From Agathobacter rectalis ATCC 33656 (GTDB lineage: Bacteria > Bacillota > Clostridia > Lachnospirales > Lachnospiraceae), in the NCBI RefSeq assembly GCF_000020605.1, contig NC_012781.1, positions 1,361,001 through 1,425,000 on the forward strand: a stretch of DNA of 64,000 bases, in the 5' to 3' direction. The notes beneath the pieces are model-generated. The model made no database searches, was not told where the DNA came from, and worked only from the letters and a program-made list of their open reading frames with translations. Positions 46,043 through 56,247 of the stretch are shown here, piece after piece. How positions within the stretch are numbered: the first letter of the stretch is position 1; each line of letters starts with the position of its first letter. Position numbers and translations under genes: made by a program.

Positions 46043-47275
46043 ATGTCATTAAACAAGAAATCAATTGATGATATCAACGTAAAAGGCAAGAGAGTTCTCG
46101 TTAGATGTGACTTCAACGTGCCACTTAAGGACGGAAAAATCACAGATGAGAACCGTATCAACGGAGCTCTTCCAACAATCCAGAAATTAATCAAGGACGG
46201 TGGAAAGGTTATCCTTTGCTCACACCTTGGAAAAGTTAAAAACGGACCAAACGAGGGTGAGTCACTTGCTCCTGTAGCTGCAGCTCTTGAGGCTAAGCTT
46301 GGACAGAAGGTTACATTTGTAGCTGACTACAACGTAACAGGAGAGGCTGCAACAAAGGCTGTTTCAGAGATGAAAGAGGGAGATGTAGTTCTTCTTCAGA
46401 ATACACGTTTCAGAGGCAAAGAGGAGACAAAGCCACAGGAAGCCGGAGATGCATTCGCAAAAGAGCTTGCTGACCTTGCTGATGTATATGTATGTGACGC
46501 TTTCGGTTCTGCTCATAGAGCACATGCTTCTGTAGCAGGTGTTACAAAGTTCATCACAGCTAAGGGTGGAGAGAATGTTGTTGGATACCTTATGCAGAAG
46601 GAAATTGACTTCCTTGGCAAGGCAGTAGAGAATCCTGTACGTCCTTTCGTAGCTATTCTTGGTGGAGCTAAAGTAGCTGACAAGCTCAATGTTATCGACA
46701 ATCTCCTCGAGAAGGCTGATACACTTATCATCGGTGGTGGAATGGCATACACATTCCTTAAAGCACAGGGCTATGAGATTGGTATCTCAATGCTTGATGA
46801 GACAAAGATTGATTACTGTAAAGAGATGCTTGCAAAAGCAGAGAAACTTGGAAAGAAGATTCTTCTTCCTGTTGATGCAGTTACAATCAAGGATTTCCCA
46901 AATCCAATCGATGCTCCTGTAGAGACAGAGACATATGATTATGACAAGATGCCTGCAGACCGTGAGGGCTGTGATATCGGACCTAAGACACGTGAGCTTT
47001 TCGCTGACGCTGTTGCATCAGCTAAAACTGTTGTATGGAACGGACCAATGGGTGTATTTGAGAACCCAACACTTGCAGCAGGTACACTTGCAGTAGCAGA
47101 GGCACTTGCTAAATCAGATGCTATCACAATCATCGGTGGTGGAGATTCAGCTGCAGCAGTTAACCAGATGGGACTTGGCGACAAGATGAGCCACATCTCA
47201 ACAGGTGGCGGTGCTTCCCTTGAGTTCCTTGAGGGCAAGGAGCTTCCTGGCGTAGCTTGTGCTGATGATAAATAA
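46043..47275 (+). CDS. pgk: Phosphoglycerate kinase
   Basis: 410 residues. 1,3-BPG + ADP to 3-PG + ATP. Seen: [24 protein letters not shown], the [13 protein letters not shown] segment, [20 protein letters not shown] and [22 protein letters not shown]. Followed after 70 nt by tpiA in the same direction. Confidence 0.97.
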   Translation: MSLNKKSIDDINVKGKRVLVRCDFNVPLKDGKITDENRINGALPTIQKLIKDGGKVILCSHLGKVKNGPNEGESLAPVAAALEAKLGQKVTFVADYNVTGEAATKAVSEMKEGDVVLLQNTRFRGKEETKPQEAGDAFAKELADLADVYVCDAFGSAHRAHASVAGVTKFITAKGGENVVGYLMQKEIDFLGKAVENPVRPFVAILGGAKVADKLNVIDNLLEKADTLIIGGGMAYTFLKAQGYEIGISMLDETKIDYCKEMLAKAEKLGKKILLPVDAVTIKDFPNPIDAPVETETYDYDKMPADREGCDIGPKTRELFADAVASAKTVVWNGPMGVFENPTLAAGTLAVAEALAKSDAITIIGGGDSAAAVNQMGLGDKMSHISTGGGASLEFLEGKELPGVACADDK

Positions 47276-47345
47276 GCCGAAAGCAGCTTAATGAAATCAA
47301 GCCGCAGGCAAAAAATATTTGTATATAAATACAAGGAGATATAAA

Positions 47346-48095
47346 ATGGCAAGAAAGAAAATTGTAGCCGGCAACTGGAAGATGAACATGACTCCAAGCC
47401 AGGCTGTTAAATTAGTAGAAGAGTTAAAACCACTCGTAGTTTCAGATGATGTTGAAGTTGTTTACTGTGTACCTGCAATCGACATCGTACCTGTTGTAGA
47501 AGCATTAAAGGGTACAAATGTTGCTGTTGGAGCAGAGAATATGTACTTCGAGGAGAAGGGTGCTTACACAGGAGAAATCTCAGCAGAGATGCTTCTTGAT
47601 GCAGGTGTTAAGTATGTTATCATCGGACATTCAGAGAGAAGAGATTACTTCAAAGAGGATGACGCACTTCTCAACAAGAAGGTAAAGAAGGCTATCGAGG
47701 CTGGACTTACACCAATCCTTTGCTGTGGTGAGACACTTGAGCAGAGAGAGAGCGGTGTTACACTTGACTGGATCAGACTTCAGATTAAGTCAGATCTCGC
47801 AGGTGTTGCTGCATCAGATGTTGCAAACATGGTTATCGCTTACGAGCCAATCTGGGCAATCGGAACAGGAAAGACAGCTACTTCTGACCAGGCTCAGGAG
47901 GTCTGCGGTGCAATCCGTGAGTGTGTAGCAGAGATCTATGATCAGGCTACAGCAGATTCAGTTCGTATCCAGTACGGCGGATCTGTAAATGCAGGAAATG
48001 CAGCAGAGCTTTTTGCAAAGCCTGACATCGACGGTGGATTAGTTGGTGGCGCTTCACTCAAGGCTGATTTTGGAAAGATCGTAAACTACAAGTAA
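47346..48095 (+). CDS. tpiA: Triosephosphate isomerase
   Basis: 249 residues. Interconverts DHAP and [13 protein letters not shown] with the catalytic Lys, IIGHSERR with catalytic His, [13 protein letters not shown] with catalytic Glu, and [10 protein letters not shown] phosphate loop. The start at 47346 follows ACAAGGAGAT; an upstream ATG at 47319 is before the ribosome site. Confidence 0.97.
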   Translation: MARKKIVAGNWKMNMTPSQAVKLVEELKPLVVSDDVEVVYCVPAIDIVPVVEALKGTNVAVGAENMYFEEKGAYTGEISAEMLLDAGVKYVIIGHSERRDYFKEDDALLNKKVKKAIEAGLTPILCCGETLEQRESGVTLDWIRLQIKSDLAGVAASDVANMVIAYEPIWAIGTGKTATSDQAQEVCGAIRECVAEIYDQATADSVRIQYGGSVNAGNAAELFAKPDIDGGLVGGASLKADFGKIVNYK

Positions 48096-48140
48096 TTATT
48101 AAATCATAATTTAATATTTGATTTGACAATCACAATAACT

Positions 48141-48184
48141 AAATGTCACTAAATTCACCAGCTTAGCTGCATTTAGTGGCATTT
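48141..48184 (+). terminator. Possible terminator after tpiA
   Basis: 14-bp stem AAATGTCACTAAAT / ATTTAGTGGCATTT (one G-U pair) with a 16-nt loop. The downstream tract is only ATTATTATG, so termination may be weak or the hairpin may be an mRNA-end stabiliser. Confidence 0.5.
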
Positions 48185-48272
48185 ATTATGTAATGAAATT
48201 TTTTGTGAGCTTGCATATGTCGCTGTAATAGAGCATTTTGCAAGCCTCATATGAAGAATAGAGGAAATATAA

Positions 48273-49814
48273 ATGAGTAAGAAACCGGTAGTATTAATGG
48301 TACTTGATGGTTACGGCTTAAGTGACCACAAAGAGGGAAATGCCATAGCTATGGCAAATACCCCTGTTATGGATAAATTGATGGCAGAGTGTCCTTTTGT
48401 AAAGGGCGCAGCTTCAGGTCTTGCAGTTGGACTTCCTGACGGACAGATGGGAAACTCTGAGGTAGGACATATGAATATCGGCGCAGGCCGTATCATATAT
48501 CAGGATCTTACAAGAATCACAAAGGCAATTGCTGATGGTGATTTCTTCAAGAACAAGGTATTAATTTCTGCAATCGAAAACTGCAAGAAGAATGACTCCG
48601 ATCTGCATCTTTGGGGACTTCTTTCAGATGGTGGAGTTCACAGCCATATCGAGCATCTTTACGGACTTCTTGAGCTTTGCAAGAAAGAAAATTTTGACAG
48701 AGTATATGTACACGCATTCCTTGATGGTCGTGATACACCTCCTGCATCAGGCAAGGACTATATCGAGCAGCTTCTCGCCAAGATGAAGGAAATTGGTGTA
48801 GGAAAGATTGCATCTCTTTCAGGACGTTACTATGCAATGGACAGAGATAACAACTGGGACCGTGTGCAGAAGGCTTATGATTCACTCACTAAGGGTGAAG
48901 GCGTAAAAGCTACATGCCCTGTAAAGGCTATGGAGGAGTCATACGCAAATGACGTTACAGATGAGTTCGTGCTTCCTACAGTTATCACAAACGAGGATGG
49001 CACACCGGTATCTGTTGTAAAGGACAATGATTCTGTTATCTTCTTCAACTTCCGTCCGGACCGTGCTCGTGAGATGACAAGAGCATTTTGCGATGATAAG
49101 TTTACTGGCTTTGAGCGCCCATTCCTTAAGACAACATTTGTATGCTTCAAGGATTATGACGAGTCAATTCCTAACAAGCTTATCGCTTTTGAGAAGGAAG
49201 AAATCAAGAATACATTTGGTGAGTATCTTGCAGCAAATGGCAAGAAACAGCTTCGTCTCGCAGAGACAGAGAAGTATGCACACGTAACCTTCTTCTTCAA
49301 CGGTGGAGTAGAGGAGCCGAATATCGATGAGGCACGTCTTCTTGTAAACAGTCCTAAGGATGTTGCAACATATGACTTAAAGCCTGAGATGAGCGCTCCT
49401 GAGGTTGGAATGGATCTTGTTGAGGCTATCAAGTCAGATAAGTATGATGTTATTATCATCAACTTTGCTAACCCTGACATGGTTGGACATACAGGTGTGA
49501 TTCCGGCTGCTGTAAAGGCTGTTGAGAGAGTTGATTCACTCGTAGGTGATGCAGTTCAGGCAATCAAGGATGTGGATGGAGTATTATTCATCTGTGCTGA
49601 CCACGGAAACGCAGAGAAGATGATTGATTATGAGACAGGAAAACCTCATACAGCTCATACAACCAATCCTGTTCCTTTCATTCTTGTAAACGCTGACCCT
49701 TCTTACAAGCTTCGTGAGGGCGGATGTCTTGCAGATATCGCTCCAACACTGCTTGAGATTATGGGACTTCCACAGCCAAAAGAGATGACAGGAAAGTCAC
49801 TTATCGTTAAATAA
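48273..49814 (+). CDS. gpmI: 2,3-bisphosphoglycerate-independent phosphoglycerate mutase
   Basis: 513 residues. Interconverts 3-PG and 2-PG with two Mn ions. Alkaline-phosphatase-fold metal ligands: VLMVLDGYGLS, the phosphoserine in MGNSEVGHMNIGAGR, NFANPDMVGHTG, and CADHGNAEKM with HTAHTTNPVPF. RBS AGAGGAAAT. Completes the lower-glycolysis cluster gapA-pgk-tpiA-gpmI; enolase is not in the window. Confidence 0.97.
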   Translation: MSKKPVVLMVLDGYGLSDHKEGNAIAMANTPVMDKLMAECPFVKGAASGLAVGLPDGQMGNSEVGHMNIGAGRIIYQDLTRITKAIADGDFFKNKVLISAIENCKKNDSDLHLWGLLSDGGVHSHIEHLYGLLELCKKENFDRVYVHAFLDGRDTPPASGKDYIEQLLAKMKEIGVGKIASLSGRYYAMDRDNNWDRVQKAYDSLTKGEGVKATCPVKAMEESYANDVTDEFVLPTVITNEDGTPVSVVKDNDSVIFFNFRPDRAREMTRAFCDDKFTGFERPFLKTTFVCFKDYDESIPNKLIAFEKEEIKNTFGEYLAANGKKQLRLAETEKYAHVTFFFNGGVEEPNIDEARLLVNSPKDVATYDLKPEMSAPEVGMDLVEAIKSDKYDVIIINFANPDMVGHTGVIPAAVKAVERVDSLVGDAVQAIKDVDGVLFICADHGNAEKMIDYETGKPHTAHTTNPVPFILVNADPSYKLREGGCLADIAPTLLEIMGLPQPKEMTGKSLIVK

Positions 49815-49830
49815 AATTTGTATTATATAG

Positions 49831-49872
49831 GCTCCGGCGCAGACAAAGGGTTTGAACCGGAGCTTTTGTTTT
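49831..49872 (+). terminator. Terminator after gpmI
   Basis: Stem GCTCCGG / CCGGAGC with a 19-nt loop, then TTTTGTTTTG. Confidence 0.75.
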
Positions 49873-49952
49873 GATATATTAAAGATATAATAATAAATAT
49901 AAGAATTGCTTATAAATGACGTAAAATTATTTAAAAAAACTTATAATATACG

Positions 49953-49982
49953 TTGACTTTACAAATTGAGCTGGTATATAAT
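49953..49982 (+). promoter_or_regulatory. Promoter of purC-purF-purB
   Basis: TTGACT (49953-49958), 18-nt spacer, TATAAT (49977-49982). The leader is ~50 nt with no recognisable purine riboswitch. Confidence 0.7.
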
Positions 49983-50036
49983 TTAAAAGTAGCATTTGAT
50001 TTGTAAAATAAATTACACATAAGATGGAGGACAATC

Positions 50037-50912
50037 ATGCAGGAATTTAAACCATTCAAAGAAGGAAAAGTAAGAGAAGTATATGATAACGGGGACAGCC
50101 TTATTATGGTCGCAACAGATCGTATTTCCGCTTTTGACCATATTTTAAAGAATAAGATTACAGACAAGGGAGCCATCCTCACACAGATGTCTAAGTTCTG
50201 GTTTGAATTCACAAAGGATGTTGTTCCTAACCATATGATTTCAGTAGACGCAAAGGATATGCCGGAGTTCTTCGGTCAGGACAGGTTCAACGGAAACAGT
50301 ATGCTCTGTAAGAAGCTTGAGATGCTTCCAATCGAGTGTATAGTTCGTGGATATATCACAGGAAGCGGCTGGGCAAGCTACCAGGAGAACGGTACAGTCT
50401 GCGGAATCAGACTTCCGGAGGGACTTGTTGAGTCTGATAAGCTCCCTGAACCTATTTATACACCATCTACCAAGGCTGATCTTGGAGATCATGATGAGAA
50501 TATCTCATTCGAAAAATCAGTAGAAGTATTAGAGAAGATTTATCCTGAGAAGGGCAGAGAGTACGCAGAGAAGATTCGCGATTATACAATTGCTCTCTAC
50601 AAGAAATGTGCAGAGTATGCTCTTACAAAGGGTATCATCATCGCAGATACCAAGTTTGAGTTTGGCTTAAATGAGCAGGGTGAGGTAGTGCTTGCCGATG
50701 AGATGCTCACACCTGACAGCTCACGCTTCTGGCCACTTGATGGATATAAGCCTGGACAGGGACAGCCTTCATTTGACAAGCAGTATGTAAGAGACTGGCT
50801 CAAGGCAAATCCTGACAATGACCTTCTTTTACCTGATGAGGTTGTTGTGAAGACTGTAGAGAAATATAAAGAGGCATTTGAGCTTCTTACAGGAAGCAAA
50901 TTCAGCCGCTAA
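50037..50912 (+). CDS. purC: Phosphoribosylaminoimidazole-succinocarboxamide synthase
   Basis: 291 residues. SAICAR synthase: CAIR + Asp + ATP to SAICAR. Family features: FKEGKVREVYDNGD, ATDRISAFDHIL, PIECIVRGYITGSGWASYQ and ADEMLTPDSSRFWP. First gene of the pur operon; 49 nt before purF. RBS ATGGAGGAC. Confidence 0.96.
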   Translation: MQEFKPFKEGKVREVYDNGDSLIMVATDRISAFDHILKNKITDKGAILTQMSKFWFEFTKDVVPNHMISVDAKDMPEFFGQDRFNGNSMLCKKLEMLPIECIVRGYITGSGWASYQENGTVCGIRLPEGLVESDKLPEPIYTPSTKADLGDHDENISFEKSVEVLEKIYPEKGREYAEKIRDYTIALYKKCAEYALTKGIIIADTKFEFGLNEQGEVVLADEMLTPDSSRFWPLDGYKPGQGQPSFDKQYVRDWLKANPDNDLLLPDEVVVKTVEKYKEAFELLTGSKFSR

Positions 50913-50961
50913 TATATTATTTATTCCGCGTTACTATTTCGCAATTATAAACGGAGATATT

Positions 50962-52524
50962 ATGAACCAGGACAATAACATAAATCAGTATATAAATACT
51001 AGTATAGATACAAAAAGTCATACCGGTACAAAATTAAAAAGGTGTTCTGATATTGACGAGCATAACCATGTATTTGATGAGCTTCATGAGGAGTGTGGTG
51101 TGTTCGGCATGTATGATTTTGATGGAGGAAATGTCGCATCCACTATCTATTATGGCCTTTTTGCGCTTCAGCACAGAGGACAGGAAAGCTGTGGTATTGC
51201 AGTGAGTGATACACACGGACCAAAGGGAAAGGTGACCACACACAAGGGTATGGGCCTTGTAAATGAGGTATTTACTCCTGATATTTTAGAGCCTATGAAG
51301 GGTGATATCGGAGTGGGACATGTGCGCTATTCAACAGCAGGCTCATCAACACGTGAGAATGCACAGCCTCTCGTATTAAATTATGTCAAGGGCACACTTG
51401 CCATGGCACACAACGGAAACCTCATTAACGCAAAGGAGCTTCGCAAGGAGCTTGAGTATACAGGAGCAATTTTCCAGACCACAATCGACTCTGAGGTTAT
51501 AGCTTATCATATCGCCAGAGAGCGTCTTAACTCAAAAACAGCGGAGGAGGCGGTCAGACGTGCCTGCCAGAAGCTTAAGGGAGCCTATGCACTTGTGGTT
51601 GAGAGCCCGAGAAAGCTTATTGCAGCCAGAGACCCATTTGGTTTTAAGCCTCTTTGCATTGGAAAGAGAGACAATGCATATATCGTTACATCTGAGACCT
51701 GTGCGCTTGATACAATCGGTGCAGAGTTTGTCAGGGATATAGAGCCGGGAGAGGTTATCACCATCACTCCTGAAAAGGGCATTGAGTCTGATATGACTAT
51801 GGCACTTGCCCCTGAAAAACAGGCCAGATGCGTGTTTGAATACATTTATTTCGCAAGACCTGACAGCCATATTGACGGAGTAAGCGTGTATAGCAGCCGT
51901 ATCAAGGCTGGCAGATTCCTTGCAATGGATTCACCGGTTGAGGCTGATATCGTGACAGGAGTACCGGAGTCAGGAAATGCCGCTGCTCTTGGTTATTCAC
52001 TTGAGTCGGGCATTCCATATGGCACAGCATTTGTCAAGAACGGTTATGTCGGCAGGACATTTATCAAGCCTAAGCAGTCAAGCCGTGAATCAAGCGTGCA
52101 GATAAAGCTCAATGTATTAAAGGAGGCTGTTAAGGGCAAGAGAGTTGTTATGATTGATGATTCAATTGTGCGAGGAACAACCTCAGACAGAATAGTGCGT
52201 ATGTTAAGAGAGGCGGGTGCCACAGAGGTGCATGTGCGCATCAGTTCACCGCCATTCTTATGGCCTTGCTATTTCGGTACAGATATTCCTGCAAGAGAGC
52301 AGCTTATCGCTTACAACAGGACTATTGAGGATATCAGACAGATTATAGGTGCAGATTCTTTAGGCTACCTTGGAATTGACAGACTTCATGAGATGGTAGA
52401 GGGATTGCCAATCTGCATGGGCTGTTTCACAGGAAAATATCCGATGGAGCCACCGAAGGATGATATCAGAGGCGAGTATTTTGATAAAGAAATAGACCTC
52501 GAGAGAAAAATGCTTAATCGCTAA
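50962..52524 (+). CDS. purF: Amidophosphoribosyltransferase with long propeptide
   Basis: 520 residues from the ATG at 50962 (ribosome site CGGAGAT). First purine step: PRPP + Gln to phosphoribosylamine. The N-terminal nucleophile Cys is Cys45 in HEECGVFG, so a 44-residue propeptide must be removed, much longer than the ~11 residues in B. subtilis. GATase II: LFALQHRGQESCGIA, HNGNL. The phosphoribosyltransferase part has VVMIDDSIVRGTTS. The C-terminal CMGCFTGKYP Cys residues fit the Fe-S cluster type. The frame is open to 50878 within purC, without a ribosome site there. Confidence 0.95.
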   Translation: MNQDNNINQYINTSIDTKSHTGTKLKRCSDIDEHNHVFDELHEECGVFGMYDFDGGNVASTIYYGLFALQHRGQESCGIAVSDTHGPKGKVTTHKGMGLVNEVFTPDILEPMKGDIGVGHVRYSTAGSSTRENAQPLVLNYVKGTLAMAHNGNLINAKELRKELEYTGAIFQTTIDSEVIAYHIARERLNSKTAEEAVRRACQKLKGAYALVVESPRKLIAARDPFGFKPLCIGKRDNAYIVTSETCALDTIGAEFVRDIEPGEVITITPEKGIESDMTMALAPEKQARCVFEYIYFARPDSHIDGVSVYSSRIKAGRFLAMDSPVEADIVTGVPESGNAAALGYSLESGIPYGTAFVKNGYVGRTFIKPKQSSRESSVQIKLNVLKEAVKGKRVVMIDDSIVRGTTSDRIVRMLREAGATEVHVRISSPPFLWPCYFGTDIPAREQLIAYNRTIEDIRQIIGADSLGYLGIDRLHEMVEGLPICMGCFTGKYPMEPPKDDIRGEYFDKEIDLERKMLNR

Positions 52525-52537
52525 TAAAGGAGAGAAT

Positions 52538-53989
52538 ATGAGTACAGACAGATACACAAGTCCTCTTTCTGAGCGCTATGCCAGCAAAGAGATGCAGTAT
52601 ATTTTTTCGCAGGATATGAAATTTACCACTTGGAGAAAGCTCTGGATTGCTCTTGCAGAGACTGAGATGGAGCTTGGGCTTTCACAGGATGGCAAGCCGG
52701 TTATCACACAGGAACAGATTGATGAATTAAAGGCACATGTGGATGACATCAATTATGATGTGGCAAAGGAGCGTGAGAAGCTTGTGCGTCACGATGTAAT
52801 GAGCCATGTCTATGCATATGGACAGCAGTGCCCTAAGGCAGCAGGAATTATACATCTTGGAGCAACCTCATGCTATGTAGGTGACAATACGGATATCATC
52901 ATCATGAATGAAGCATTAAAGCTCGTTCACAAAAAGCTTATAAGTGTTATTGCAGAGCTTGCAAACTTTGCTGATAAGTATAAGAATCAGCCAACTCTTG
53001 CATTTACACATTTCCAGCCGGCACAGCCGACAACAGTTGGAAAGCGTGCCACACTGTGGCTAAATGAGTTTATGCTGGATCTCGAGGATTTAGAGTATGT
53101 GCAAGGCACATTAAAGCTCCTTGGCTCAAAGGGCACTACAGGAACACAGGCCAGCTTCCTTGAGCTCTTCAACGGAGACGATGAGACAATAGACAAGATT
53201 GATCCGATGATCGCAAAGAAGATGGGCTTTAAGGATTGTTATCCGGTGTCAGGCCAGACATATTCCCGTAAGGTAGATACAAGAGTGGTAAATGTGCTCG
53301 CAGGCATTGCTGCATCGGCTACAAAGATGTCAAACGATATCAGACTGCTCCAGCATCTTAAGGAAGTAGAGGAGCCGTTTGAGAAGAATCAGATAGGTTC
53401 ATCAGCCATGGCATACAAGAGAAATCCTATGAGAAGTGAGAGAATTGCATCTCTTTCAAGATATGTTCTTGCAGATGTAATGAATCCTGCAATTACTTCA
53501 GCTACACAATGGTTTGAGAGAACACTTGACGATTCAGCAAACAAGCGTCTTTCAATACCTGAGGGCTTCCTTGCAATAGACGGAATCCTTGACCTCTGCC
53601 TCAATGTGGTGGATGGATTGGTAGTATATCCAAAGGTTATTGAAAAGCACTTTATGGCAGAGATACCATTCATGGCAACAGAGAACATCATGATGGATGC
53701 TGTAAAGAACGGCGGAAATCGTCAGGAGCTCCATGAGAAGATCAGACAGCTCTCAATGCAGGCCGGAAAGACAGTCAAGGAAGAGGGAAAAGAAAATAAC
53801 CTCGTAGACTTAATCGCTGCAGATCCTGCATTCGGACTGACAAAGGCTGATATCGAAAAGAACCTTAAGCCTGAGCTTTATGTGGGACGTGCACCACGCC
53901 AGGTAGAGGTATATCTGCGTGATGTAGTTAATCCGGTGCTTGAAGCACATAAGGACGAGAGTGGAGTAAAAGCAGAGATTAACGTATAA
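52538..53989 (+). CDS. purB: Adenylosuccinate lyase
   Basis: 483 residues. Cleaves SAICAR and adenylosuccinate, releasing fumarate. Fumarase/aspartase superfamily: HLGATSCYVGDN, the LGSKGTTGTQASFLELF segment, and the signature SSAMAYKRNPMRSERI. Longer than the ~430-residue B. subtilis form and closer to the eukaryote-like type. RBS AAAGGAGAG. Ends the pur operon before a 20-bp terminator. Confidence 0.96.
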   Translation: MSTDRYTSPLSERYASKEMQYIFSQDMKFTTWRKLWIALAETEMELGLSQDGKPVITQEQIDELKAHVDDINYDVAKEREKLVRHDVMSHVYAYGQQCPKAAGIIHLGATSCYVGDNTDIIIMNEALKLVHKKLISVIAELANFADKYKNQPTLAFTHFQPAQPTTVGKRATLWLNEFMLDLEDLEYVQGTLKLLGSKGTTGTQASFLELFNGDDETIDKIDPMIAKKMGFKDCYPVSGQTYSRKVDTRVVNVLAGIAASATKMSNDIRLLQHLKEVEEPFEKNQIGSSAMAYKRNPMRSERIASLSRYVLADVMNPAITSATQWFERTLDDSANKRLSIPEGFLAIDGILDLCLNVVDGLVVYPKVIEKHFMAEIPFMATENIMMDAVKNGGNRQELHEKIRQLSMQAGKTVKEEGKENNLVDLIAADPAFGLTKADIEKNLKPELYVGRAPRQVEVYLRDVVNPVLEAHKDESGVKAEINV

Positions 53990-54042
53990 TATCGAAGTAT
54001 AGATAACGGTAATTTGCTTGTTTTAACATATTTATCTAAATG

Positions 54043-54092
54043 AAAAACCCCGGCATATAAACCTGTTTCATGGTTTATATGCCGGGGTTTTA
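54043..54092. terminator. Strong bidirectional terminator between purB and pilT
   Basis: Perfect 20-bp stem (54044-54063 with 54072-54091) around an 8-nt loop, with A-run before and T-run after, so it can stop transcripts from both convergent operons. Confidence 0.93.
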
Positions 54093-54112
54093 TATATCCG
54101 TCAAGTATGAAG

Positions 54113-55174
54113 TTAGTTTAAATTAATTCTCTTTGACATCATTTCAGGATTGGTGGCCTCGCTGATTGCCACATGCTTGCTGATTACACCGGCCTTGTAC
54201 AGATTGAAGATGCTTGTATCCATTGCAATCATATTCTCAGCTGCAGAGGTGTAGATGATACCGTCAATCTGATGGACCTTGCCTTCACGGATTAAGTTCC
54301 TTATTGCAGGCGTGAGTACCATGATTTCAAAAGCAGGTACCATCTCACCGTTTGTGGCAGGTAAAAGCTTCTGGCAGACAACAGCCTGCAGTACAGATGC
54401 AAGCTGGATGGCTATCTGGTGCTGCTGGGAAGCAGGAAAAGCATCGATTATTCGGTCAATGGTATTTGCGGCACCAATTGTGTGGAGTGATGAAAATATG
54501 AGATGACCGGTTTCAGCTGCTGTGACAGCTGTATTGATGGTCTCATAGTCTCGCATCTCTCCAAGCAATATGACGTCAGGACTCTGGCGGAGTGCGGCGC
54601 GAAGTGCAGTGAGATAGCTTTCTGTATCTGTGTTGATTTCACGCTGTGACACAATACATTTGTCATGACGATGTAAAAACTCAAGCGGATCCTCAAGAGT
54701 GATAATATGCTCTTCCTTCTCATGGTTGATCTGATCAATAATACATGCTAGTGTGGTAGATTTACCGCTTCCGGCTGGGCCGGTAACCAGCACCATGCCG
54801 TTGTTTGTTTCCGCAAGCTCCATAACAGAGTCCGGTATATGTAAATCGCTTGGCTTTGGCAGTGTGAATGAGATAACACGGATGACAGCAGAGTAAGAGC
54901 CACGCTGTTTGAAAGTGCTCACTCTGTAACGCGATACTCCCGGTATAGCGAAGGAAAAGTCATCATCTCCGGTTTCCTCGAATTTTGAAATATCTCTCTC
55001 GGCAAGAGCATAGATTGATGTGACAAATTCAAAGGTTTCTTTTGGAATCATTCTGATTTCATTGAGGCACTCCATTACTCCCTTTGATTTGTATGTGAGA
55101 GGGCGGCCGGCCACTATGAAAATATCCGATGCTCCGTTGTCAGTCGCTTCTTTTAATATCTTTTTAACATCCAT
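54113..55174 (-). CDS. PilT-type ATPase of a pilus/secretion-like system
   Basis: 353 residues. Hexameric motor of the secretion ATPase superfamily. Walker A GPAGSGKST at 132-140, Asp box ITLEDPLE, Walker B VILLGEMRD at 201-209, His box ETGHLIFSSLHT, and the PilT-type AIRNLIREGKVHQI motif. The start at 55174 (MDVKKIL) follows GGAGG and comes 1 nt after the previous stop; an upstream in-frame TTG at 55189 is an alternative. PilT normally drives pilus retraction. Last gene of the leftward operon. Confidence 0.93.
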   Translation of the reverse strand: MDVKKILKEATDNGASDIFIVAGRPLTYKSKGVMECLNEIRMIPKETFEFVTSIYALAERDISKFEETGDDDFSFAIPGVSRYRVSTFKQRGSYSAVIRVISFTLPKPSDLHIPDSVMELAETNNGMVLVTGPAGSGKSTTLACIIDQINHEKEEHIITLEDPLEFLHRHDKCIVSQREINTDTESYLTALRAALRQSPDVILLGEMRDYETINTAVTAAETGHLIFSSLHTIGAANTIDRIIDAFPASQQHQIAIQLASVLQAVVCQKLLPATNGEMVPAFEIMVLTPAIRNLIREGKVHQIDGIIYTSAAENMIAMDTSIFNLYKAGVISKHVAISEATNPEMMSKRINLN

Positions 55175-55175
55175 T

Positions 55176-55688
55176 TTAGTTTCCTCCAATTAAGTTTAGT
55201 GTATCATTTTCCTCGAAAGCTGTGTCGGTATTGAGCTTCCATTGTTTTATTTTATAAAAAGCATCCTGCCTGTGGACAGGATAGTTGATATCAAGCTTTA
55301 CAGTGAGAGTCTGCGTATCGCTTACAGTACAGGTGATAGTATAGGTCAGACCGGTAACCTTGCCGTTTGATTCATTTTCAGCGAGGTTTTTATTTATTGC
55401 AGTATCGTTGTCTGATAGAGCAGTCTTTATGGCCTCATAGTATGCTGCTTTATCAGGATTGCCCTCGTAGGCGGATGCAAGAATGGCATCAATCTGTGAT
55501 ATCTCATCCCATACCTTTTCGCATGCACGGTAATACGAGCTGTTGTTATCAGCAACGCGTTTGCTCAGCTTATAGTCGGAGTTTGCTGTGACAAAGGCGA
55601 GTGCCGAGAACGTGACAATGCATATCATGGAAAAAGTAAGCAGGATGGTCGAAAAACCGAAATTTGAAAATTCTCTTCTTTTTTTCAT
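55176..55688 (-). CDS. Single-span pilin-like protein, unknown
   Basis: 170 residues. Short basic start (KKRREFSNFGF), one hydrophobic segment (about 10-35), then an Asx-rich soluble domain. This is the outline of a minor pilin or GspJ/K-like pseudopilin, but no clear prepilin-peptidase site (Gly followed by Phe and Glu+5) is present: FGFSTILLTF has no Glu at +5. The pilin assignment rests on topology and operon context. Overlaps the upstream gene by 4 nt (ATGA). Confidence 0.6.
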   Translation of the reverse strand: MKKRREFSNFGFSTILLTFSMICIVTFSALAFVTANSDYKLSKRVADNNSSYYRACEKVWDEISQIDAILASAYEGNPDKAAYYEAIKTALSDNDTAINKNLAENESNGKVTGLTYTITCTVSDTQTLTVKLDINYPVHRQDAFYKIKQWKLNTDTAFEENDTLNLIGGN

Positions 55689-56152
55689 GGGGTGCTCACC
55701 GTCCTTCCATCAGAGGAAAGTGCAGTATAGCTGCATGCAGTAATGCTGTATACACAGTGGCTGTCTGCTGCTATAAACTCTATGTCAGCCTTTTGTACTC
55801 CGTAGGCATCCTGCCCAAGCCTGCTTACAATAACCTTGTATGCGGCATCATCCTTATCACATGGATGATAGCTTTTGTCAAGATAAATGAATAGCTTTTC
55901 ATCTGCACAGATGGAGCCGTCAAAGAGCGATGATACGGCGTTTAAATCGCCATGCTCCTGTTCGTATGCGCTTGCTGCATTGCTGCATGCATTAACAGCC
56001 TCATGCAGCACCTGAGTTTCTTCTGTCAGCTTGTGGGTCTTTATGAAGAAAAGCAGTCCCACAATCAAAAGAGCTGAAAAAAGCAGCAGATTAATGGTAA
56101 TCTCAAGCAGGAATATTCTGTTTTTCGATTGTTTAAGCTTTGTTGAAATCAT
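55685..56152 (-). CDS. Single-span pilin-like protein, unknown
   Basis: 155 residues. Basic leader SKNR, then hydrophobic IFLLEITINLLLFSALLIVG, with Glu at the fifth place counting from Ile. That echoes the pilin Glu5, but the usual Gly at -1 is Arg. The soluble domain has Cys at about 51, 82, 98 and later, so disulfides are possible. Probably a PilV/GspI-like pseudopilin; inferred. RBS AAGGAAT. A 95-nt gap separates it from the upstream gene. Confidence 0.6.
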   Translation of the reverse strand: MISTKLKQSKNRIFLLEITINLLLFSALLIVGLLFFIKTHKLTEETQVLHEAVNACSNAASAYEQEHGDLNAVSSLFDGSICADEKLFIYLDKSYHPCDKDDAAYKVIVSRLGQDAYGVQKADIEFIAADSHCVYSITACSYTALSSDGRTVSTP

Positions 56153-56247
56153 GGTTTATTCCTTGTGGTATGTAAGTTTGTGTGGCATCGAGTGGCATAT
56201 CGGGGAGCGGTGTACGTGATATTGCTGCATTTATTGTCGGACGATGA

